64,000 nucleotides of DNA. It comes from Nonomuraea gerenzanensis (lineage in GTDB: Bacteria; Actinomycetota; Actinomycetes; Streptosporangiales; Streptosporangiaceae). The stretch lies in contig NZ_CP084058.1 in assembly GCF_020215645.1 (NCBI RefSeq), positions 7,626,001 through 7,690,000 on the forward strand. Reading direction: 5' to 3'. The position numbers and the translations under genes are program-made. Shown here piece after piece: positions 59,297-64,000 of the stretch. Below the pieces are notes generated by a model that had not been told where the DNA came from, did not search any database, and saw nothing but the letters and a program-made list of their open reading frames with translations. Position 1 is the first letter of the stretch. The number at the start of each line of letters is the position of its first letter.

Positions 59297-60463
59297 TCAG
59301 CCGCGCAGGGCGGCCAGGTTGCGGTAGCTGAGCTCGGCGAGCCGCAGTGACTGCGCCGGGTCGGCGCCTGGGGCGTTGTCCTGCTCGTACATCGGGTTGT
59401 GGTAGCCGTGCGCCCGCAGGCGGGAGAAGAAGCGGCGGTAGTCGATGTCGCCGGTGCCGAACGGCACCATGTCGTATCCGTTGGGCACGGCCGGGTTCGA
59501 GACGCCGTCCTTGGCGTGGAAGAGCGGGAAGCGCTTCTCCTGGGCCCTGACGGTGCGCAGCGGGTCGAAGACGTCGGTCCTGGTCGAGCCGTCGGGCGCG
59601 GTGTAGGTGCGGTGCTTGTACTGGGCGACGTGCGCCCAGTAGATGTCCATCTCGAAGTGCACGAGCCTGGGGTCGCTGATCCTGAAGAAGTACTCCAGCT
59701 TGCGGATGCCGGACGAGCGTGTCGGGCGGCCCTGCTCGTCGAGCGGGCCGCTGTCGAGCAGGAACGCGTAGGCGGCGTCGTGGTTGTGGGTGTAGAGCTT
59801 GATCCCGGCGTCGCGGGCGATCGCGCCGAGCGCGTTCCACTTCTCCGCCGCCACGTCCCAGTCCGCCTTGTACGCGCTGCCGGTCGGGTCGGCGCCGGTG
59901 CCCATATGGCCCAGGCCGAGGATGCCGGCGATCTCCAGCGACTGCTTGAACCGGTCGAGGTCGGGGGTCGTCAGCGGCCAGGAGCCGGGGATGAACCCGT
60001 GGTTGCCCTGGGCGCGCAGCCCGTTGTCGTCCAGCCAGCCGCGCAGCAGCCTGGCGCCCTCGACGGTCTCCAGGCTCGCGCCGCCCTCGGCGTCGGCGTG
60101 CTGGCGGTAGCCGGCGAACTCGACCTGCCGGTACCCGATGGCCGACAGCGCCTCCAGCACGCGCCGGAAACCCGACGGCGAGGTGGTGGCGGCCGGGTCG
60201 CGGGTGATCGCGTCGCGGACGGTGTAGAGGATGATGCCGCGCTTGCCCGGCGGGACGAGCACCCTGCGGGTCGTGGCGGCGGCGGGCTCGGCGAGGGGGA
60301 TCGCCGCGGCGGCGGCCAGGCCGGTGGTGGCGGCGAAGAGGCTGCGGCGGGTCAGGCCCAGCCGGTGGCGGAGCGTCTGGGCGCGCTCCCGCTCCTCGTG
60401 CACGTGCTCAGGTAAGTCGCGCTCAGGTAAGTCGCGCTCGGGTAAGGCATGGTGAGGGCTCAC
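59297..60463 (-). CDS. Tat-exported sugar phosphate isomerase/epimerase-like protein
   Basis: A 388-residue xylose-isomerase-like TIM barrel. GTG 60463 is chosen because GGAAGGGA lies 8 bp upstream. Near residue 40 a Tat signal appears (LTRRSLFAATTGLAAAAA). The barrel shows GIILYTVRDAITRDP, AIGYRQVEFAGYRQ, LYTHNHDAAYAF, VHFEMDIYWAHVA and FPLFHAKDG, with the His, Glu and Asp metal ligands of the AP-endonuclease-2/xylose isomerase family. It probably isomerises a sugar, here outside the membrane. The N-terminus contains a LPERD duplication from a 15-bp repeat. It stands 104 bp upstream of the dehydrogenase. Confidence 0.85.
   Translation of the reverse strand: MSPHHALPERDLPERDLPEHVHEERERAQTLRHRLGLTRRSLFAATTGLAAAAAIPLAEPAAATTRRVLVPPGKRGIILYTVRDAITRDPAATTSPSGFRRVLEALSAIGYRQVEFAGYRQHADAEGGASLETVEGARLLRGWLDDNGLRAQGNHGFIPGSWPLTTPDLDRFKQSLEIAGILGLGHMGTGADPTGSAYKADWDVAAEKWNALGAIARDAGIKLYTHNHDAAYAFLLDSGPLDEQGRPTRSSGIRKLEYFFRISDPRLVHFEMDIYWAHVAQYKHRTYTAPDGSTRTDVFDPLRTVRAQEKRFPLFHAKDGVSNPAVPNGYDMVPFGTGDIDYRRFFSRLRAHGYHNPMYEQDNAPGADPAQSLRLAELSYRNLAALRG
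60406..60450. repeat. 15-bp tandem repeat, 3 units, in coding sequence
   Basis: Two exact copies of GCTCAGGTAAGTCGC and one variant encode the repeated LPERD near the N-terminus of the isomerase-like protein. The period preserves the frame. Confidence 0.85.
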
Positions 60464-60594
60464 GCGAGGGTTCCCTTCCTTGAGGGACGCGTGCGCCGAC
60501 CACGTCGCAGCGGATCCGTGCCCGTTCGCCGCGGGCATGCCACCGCCCCCGGATCCCGGACGATCACCATTGTTACGCCGCCGTCGCGCAAGGG

Positions 60595-61758
60595 TCAATG
60601 GCCCTCGATGCCGCCGGGGGCGAGCACGTGCTCGACGACCATGACGGCGGCGCCGACGACGCCCGCGCGATCGCCCAGCTCGCCGGGCCTGATGCCGAGG
60701 TGCTGCGTGGCCAGCGGCAGCGACCGGCTGTAGATCGTCTCCCGCACCCCCGCCAGCAGTTGCTCCCCCGCCTCGGCGATGTCACCGCCGATCGCGATGA
60801 CGGAGGGGTTGAAGAAGTTCACGATCGCCGCCATCACGGTGCCCACCTCGCGCCCGGCCTGCCTGACCAGCCGGGTGGCCCGCGGGTCGCCCGCGCGCAT
60901 GAGCGTGACCACGTCCTTGCTGCCGCGGGCCTCGACCCCGGCGCGGCGCAGCGCGGCGGCCATCGAGGCGCCGCCCGCGACCGCCTCCAGGCAGCCGGAG
61001 TTGCCGCACCGGCACGGCGCGTCGGACGCGGGCACGCGGATGTGGCCGACGTCCCCCGCCGCGCCCCGCGCGCCGCGGTGCAGCCGGCCTCCGGAGACGA
61101 TGCCGCAGCCGATGCCGGTGCCGATCTTGACGTAGATCAGGTGGTCCACGGCCGGGCGGGCGGCCCAGTGCTCGCCCAGCGCCATGACGTTCACGTCGTT
61201 GTCCACCAGGACGGGCGCCCCGAGCCGCTCCCGCAGCCACTCGGGCACCGCGAACCCGTCCCAGCCCGGCATGATCGGCGGGTTCACCGGGCGTCCGGTG
61301 CGGTGCTCGACCGGGCCGGGCAGCCCGACGCCGACGCCGCACACCTGCTCGGGGTCGCGCCCCGCCTCGGCCAGCAGGTCGCTCAGCTCCGCCGCCACGC
61401 CGCCGAGCACCCGCTCGGGGCCCAGCTCGACGGGCAGGTCGGCGACCCGCTCGGCCAGCACGTCCAGGCCGAGGTCGAGGACGGCCAGGCGGGCGCGGGT
61501 GGCACCGACGTCGGCGGCGAGCACCGCCCGGGCGCCGACGTTGAACGCGAACACCGCCGCCGGCCGGCCTCCTGAGGAGATCGAGCCCTCGCCCTCGACG
61601 ACCCAGCGGGAGCCGATCAGCCCGTCCAGCCGCTGGGAGACGGTGGACCTGGACAGACCGGTGAGCCGGGCCAGCTCGCCCCTCGTCCTGGCCCGGCCGT
61701 CCCGCAGGATCGCCAACAGTGCCCCCGCCCCCACCGCGTGCCGGCCGTAGGTTGGCAT
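60595..61758 (-). CDS. ROK-family transcriptional regulator
   Basis: A 387-residue ROK repressor. The N-terminal winged helix reads LARLTGLSRSTVSQRLDGL. The sugar-kinase-like part has VLAADVGATRARLAVLDL (ATP/phosphate site), LPGPVEHRTGRPVNPPIMPG, the catalytic Asp in VLVDNDVNVMALGE and the ROK zinc motif CRCGNSGCLE. ROK regulators with HTH (XylR/NagC type) sense sugars. It lies directly upstream of the Tat-exported isomerase and sugar dehydrogenase and probably controls them. A dyad at 61786-61814 in its own promoter is a candidate operator. Confidence 0.92.
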   Translation of the reverse strand: MPTYGRHAVGAGALLAILRDGRARTRGELARLTGLSRSTVSQRLDGLIGSRWVVEGEGSISSGGRPAAVFAFNVGARAVLAADVGATRARLAVLDLGLDVLAERVADLPVELGPERVLGGVAAELSDLLAEAGRDPEQVCGVGVGLPGPVEHRTGRPVNPPIMPGWDGFAVPEWLRERLGAPVLVDNDVNVMALGEHWAARPAVDHLIYVKIGTGIGCGIVSGGRLHRGARGAAGDVGHIRVPASDAPCRCGNSGCLEAVAGGASMAAALRRAGVEARGSKDVVTLMRAGDPRATRLVRQAGREVGTVMAAIVNFFNPSVIAIGGDIAEAGEQLLAGVRETIYSRSLPLATQHLGIRPGELGDRAGVVGAAVMVVEHVLAPGGIEGH

Positions 61759-61785
61759 GATCCCTACCTTACTTCGGCAATCGAC

Positions 61786-61814
61786 TGACTTATGTTGACA
61801 AGAATTAAAAGTCA
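61786..61814. promoter_or_regulatory. Dyad in the ROK promoter
   Basis: TGACTT (61786-61791) and AAGTCA (61809-61814) are inverted with a 17-bp AT-rich spacer, 28 bp upstream of the ROK start. The same stretch contains TTGACA (61795-61800) and TATCGT (61819-61824), a plus-strand promoter match with an 18-bp spacer that would fire toward the AOR gene. Confidence 0.4.
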
Positions 61815-62149
61815 GATCTATCGTCCCGAAATATCACGGACATATGCGGTACTCGGGCGGGATTTCCGAGGATGTCCGGCGTTTTACGAGCTCCTCGCGC
61901 TGCGAGGGTCCGGCCCGGTCCACACCCGCCGTCGCGCCGAGACGCGCGGGCCAGGGAATGCCACCCGGGCCGGATTCGCCCTGCGGGGTCACGCGCGATG
62001 AGGCTGCCTGCTTCGATCCCCACTCCTTCTCGGTCACGGCCGCCGGGACCGGCGCGCAGCGACACGAGCGCGTCTCCGGCCGGCGGGCGGCACCCCTCGC
62101 TCACTGCTGCCCGCTCCGGGGGAACGCGCCCGGGCAGCGCACCATGTCG

Positions 62150-62221
62150 CGGGCCAGGTGACGGGCCAGGTGGCGGGCCAGGTGGCGGGCCAGGTGGCGG
62201 GCCAGGTGGCGGGCAGGTGGA
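62150..62221. repeat. 12-bp tandem repeat, 6 units
   Basis: Units of CGGGCCAGGTGG (four exact, first and last variant) lie about 140 bp upstream of the AOR-like gene. Non-coding. Confidence 0.9.
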
Positions 62222-62363
62222 GGCACGCCTGCCCGGACGGGCGGCCGTCGCGGGACGCGCAGGCCGAGGCTGCCGACGGGCGGGGCAGCGGGTTGCGGGT
62301 GCCGGGTGATGTGTGATGTGGTGCCGCTCCTGAACCCCGCTCCGGCTCCAAGGAGGCCCTGTC

Positions 62364-64000
62364 ATGCCGTTCATGGTGGATGTGACCAGCGCGAACGTGA
62401 CTACGGAATATCGCTCGGCGGAGCAGGGCCACTACGGCGGCACCATCCTGGGCCTGCGGCTGATGGCCGAGCGCACGCCGGCGGGGCTGGATCCGTTCGA
62501 CCCGGCGGCCATGCTGTACGTGGCGGCCGGGACGCTGGGCGGGACTGCGGCTCCAGGGCTGGCCAAGGCGGTGTTCCTGGCGAAGTCGCCGCTGACGGGG
62601 GTGGCCGGGGAGGCGCACGCGCTGGGGCCGTTCGCGGCGGGGATGCGCGAGGCGGGGGCGCAGGCGCTGGCCGTGCTGGGCAGGGCGCCGCGGCTGTCGT
62701 ACCTGCTGATCCAGGGCGGCGAGGTGACGCTGCACGACGCGGGTGAGCTGCGCGGGCTCGGCACCGCCGCCACGACGGACGCGCTGCGGGCGCGGCACGG
62801 CGCGCACGCGCACGTGGCGGCGATCGGGCCCGCCGGGGAGAACCTCGTGCGGTACGCGAGCGTGGTGACCGACCACGCCTACGCCGCCGGCCGGTACGGG
62901 CTCGGCGCGGTCTTCGGCGCGAAGAACCTCAAGGCCGTCGTCTGCGCAGGGGACGCGCCCGCCGAGGTGGCCGCCCCGGGGACGATCGCCGCGCTGACGG
63001 CCTACTATCGCGACTCCCTGGCCACCAACCCGCTCGCCAGGCTCCAGGCCGGGCTGCCCGGCTTCGCGGGCTGGGCGGACGACCCGATCGCCCCCGGCTA
63101 CGCCTCGGTCCGCAACTTCTCGGTGCCCGGCGCACCCGGCCTGCGGGTCCCCTCGGCCCGCGACTACGACGGTCGCGCGGTCTCGGTCACGGGCTCCTGC
63201 CCGGGCTGCCCGAACGACTGCCTCAAGGTGTACGGGGACCGGTCCGGCGGGCTCGGGCAGGAGGCGTTCCTGTCGCTCGGCTGGAACCTCGGCATCGACG
63301 ATCTGGATGTGATCCTGGCGGCCAACGCCCGCTGCAACGACCTCGGCCTCGACGTGGTTTCGCTGGGCGGCACGCTGGCGTTCGCGATGGAGTGCGCCGG
63401 GCGCGGCCTGCTGCCCGGGGGGCCGGCGTTCGGGGACGCGGCGGCACTGCCCGGACTGATCGAGCAGGTGGCCACCCGGTCGGGGGCGCTGGGCGGCCTG
63501 CTGGCGGAGGGCTCGGCGCGGGCGGCGCGCAAGGTGGGGCGGCGCGCGGAGGCGTACGCGATGACGGTCAAGGGCGCGGAGCTGCCCTGCTTCGACCCGC
63601 GCCCGCAGCCCGGCATCGGCCTCGGCTACGCGCTGGCCCCCGGCGGCCCCCGCTACGACGCGCTGGAGCACGACCTCGACTTCGACCCGGTCGCCGGGCT
63701 GACGTACTGCTTTCCCGAGGCCGCCCGCGCCGGCGCCCTGCCCGCCCCCGCGCACGACCTGGACGAGGAGCGGGGCAGGCGCAGCGCCCGGCTGCTGCGG
63801 CTGTGGAGCGGCCTGGACGCGCTCAACCTGTGCGTCTTCGCCTCCACCCCGACCCGCCCGCTGACCATCGACCACCTGACCACCCTGGTGACGGCCGTCC
63901 TCGGCGAGCCGTTCACCCTGGAGGGCCTGCTGGCGGCGGGGCAGGAACGGCTGGACGGGCTGCGCGCGTACGCGCTGCGCGAGAGCGGCGGGCGGCTCGA
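62364..64000 (+). CDS. Aldehyde ferredoxin oxidoreductase-like protein (partial, runs off window)
   Basis: An open frame of 545 codons begins at ATG 62364 with AAGGAGG 7 bp upstream and continues past the window end. C279-x2-C282-x3-C286 (SCPGCPNDCLK) and C490 (LNLCVFA) match the four [4Fe-4S] ligands of AOR-family tungsten/molybdenum pterin enzymes. GLGAVFGAKNLKAVVCAG and AEGSARAARKVG are further family segments. AORs oxidise aldehydes to acids with ferredoxin. The N-terminus is shorter than in archaeal AORs (it starts near the pterin-binding part with HYGGTILGLRLMAE). The family is mostly anaerobic, so its presence in an apparently aerobic actinomycete is notable. Substrate and electron partner are unknown. 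Confidence 0.85.
   Translation, partial: MPFMVDVTSANVTTEYRSAEQGHYGGTILGLRLMAERTPAGLDPFDPAAMLYVAAGTLGGTAAPGLAKAVFLAKSPLTGVAGEAHALGPFAAGMREAGAQALAVLGRAPRLSYLLIQGGEVTLHDAGELRGLGTAATTDALRARHGAHAHVAAIGPAGENLVRYASVVTDHAYAAGRYGLGAVFGAKNLKAVVCAGDAPAEVAAPGTIAALTAYYRDSLATNPLARLQAGLPGFAGWADDPIAPGYASVRNFSVPGAPGLRVPSARDYDGRAVSVTGSCPGCPNDCLKVYGDRSGGLGQEAFLSLGWNLGIDDLDVILAANARCNDLGLDVVSLGGTLAFAMECAGRGLLPGGPAFGDAAALPGLIEQVATRSGALGGLLAEGSARAARKVGRRAEAYAMTVKGAELPCFDPRPQPGIGLGYALAPGGPRYDALEHDLDFDPVAGLTYCFPEAARAGALPAPAHDLDEERGRRSARLLRLWSGLDALNLCVFASTPTRPLTIDHLTTLVTAVLGEPFTLEGLLAAGQERLDGLRAYALRESGGRL

Larger units (their letters stand above)
61759..62363. other. Intergenic region between ROK gene and AOR-like gene
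   Basis: These 605 bp separate two divergent genes. They contain the dyad and promoter-like elements near 61786-61824, the 12-bp repeat array at 62150-62221 and the AAGGAGG ribosome site of the AOR gene. Short frames in between have poor codon use and no ribosome sites; none is called as a gene. Confidence 0.55.

Noticed and set aside
61792..62001. 69-codon plus-strand ORF behind a TTGACA element
   Set aside because: The ATG overlaps the presumed -35 element, there is no ribosome site, and codon use is not gene-like.
62034..63875. 613-codon open frame on the minus strand
   Set aside because: Antisense shadow of the AOR-like gene, whose plus-strand frame has conserved cysteine motifs and a strong ribosome site.

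Overview
This 64-kb window is GC-rich (roughly 70% or more by eye). It carries actinobacterial hallmark genes: mycothiol ligase MshC, a WhiB-type Fe-S regulator, InhA-type FabI, a 6C-like small RNA and many GTG starts with 4-bp ATGA/GTGA overlaps. The protein families fit a filamentous actinomycete of the Streptosporangiales type (for example Nonomuraea). That placement is inference; no 16S gene or other decisive marker is present.

Layout. 1-2.4 kb: the 3' end of a TetR-like gene, then sirohydrochlorin chelatase and a HemD-winged-helix fusion (siroheme supply). 2.6-7.7 kb: a peptide deformylase, a 1200-residue HTH-nSTAND-WD40 protein and a divergent TPR protein. 7.8-20.2 kb: a large glycoconjugate island. 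It holds a whiB gene, a GT-B glycosyltransferase and GmhB on the minus strand. A translationally coupled plus-strand operon follows: NodU/TobZ-type carbamoyltransferase, GT2, GT9, GT4, GmhA, HldE, SDR, GT9 and a UXS-like epimerase. Together these encode the ADP-D-glycero-beta-D-manno-heptose pathway in a monoderm background. 20.3-24.4 kb: a minus-strand operon (histidine phosphatase, DUF3090, SCO1664-like kinase fold, NRDE protein, mshC) ending in a strong intrinsic terminator. 24.4-28.6 kb: an aldo/keto reductase, a secreted anchored protein, a hypothetical protein, a STAS protein and a cobalamin-binding protein with the CarH light-sensor signature. 28.9-33.3 kb: fabG-fabI and tldD-tldE. 33.4-36.6 kb: LMW phosphatase, dodecin, DUF3099, a 6C-like ncRNA, DUF6457 and moaA. 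36.7-41.8 kb: an HxlR regulator with a divergent NAD(P)-binding partner, two secreted proteins and a long-chain acyl-CoA ligase. 41.9-47.9 kb: POT transporter and TRIC channel, a MocR/YczE divergent pair and a GH15 hydrolase. 48.1-52.8 kb: a His-rich Tat-exported PHP metallohydrolase with a coupled unknown, a lytic transglycosylase and an acyl-CoA dehydrogenase. 52.9-55.8 kb: decayed remnants (LamG module, truncated FtsX permease) and a CPA1 antiporter. 55.9-61.8 kb: a sugar-oxidation set (PQQ-type sugar dehydrogenase, Tat-exported xylose-isomerase-like protein, ROK regulator). 62.4 kb to the end: a tungsten/molybdenum-type aldehyde ferredoxin oxidoreductase-like gene that runs off the window.

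Two themes recur. Functionally, several genes point to a heptose-containing, possibly carbamoylated surface or secondary glycan, and to redox and light sensing (mycothiol, WhiB, CarH-like, pterin enzymes). Structurally, short-period tandem repeats (12-16 bp) appear again and again, both just downstream of stop codons and inside coding sequences. They look like recent slippage expansions. No CRISPR array, tRNA, rRNA, insertion sequence or integrase was seen.
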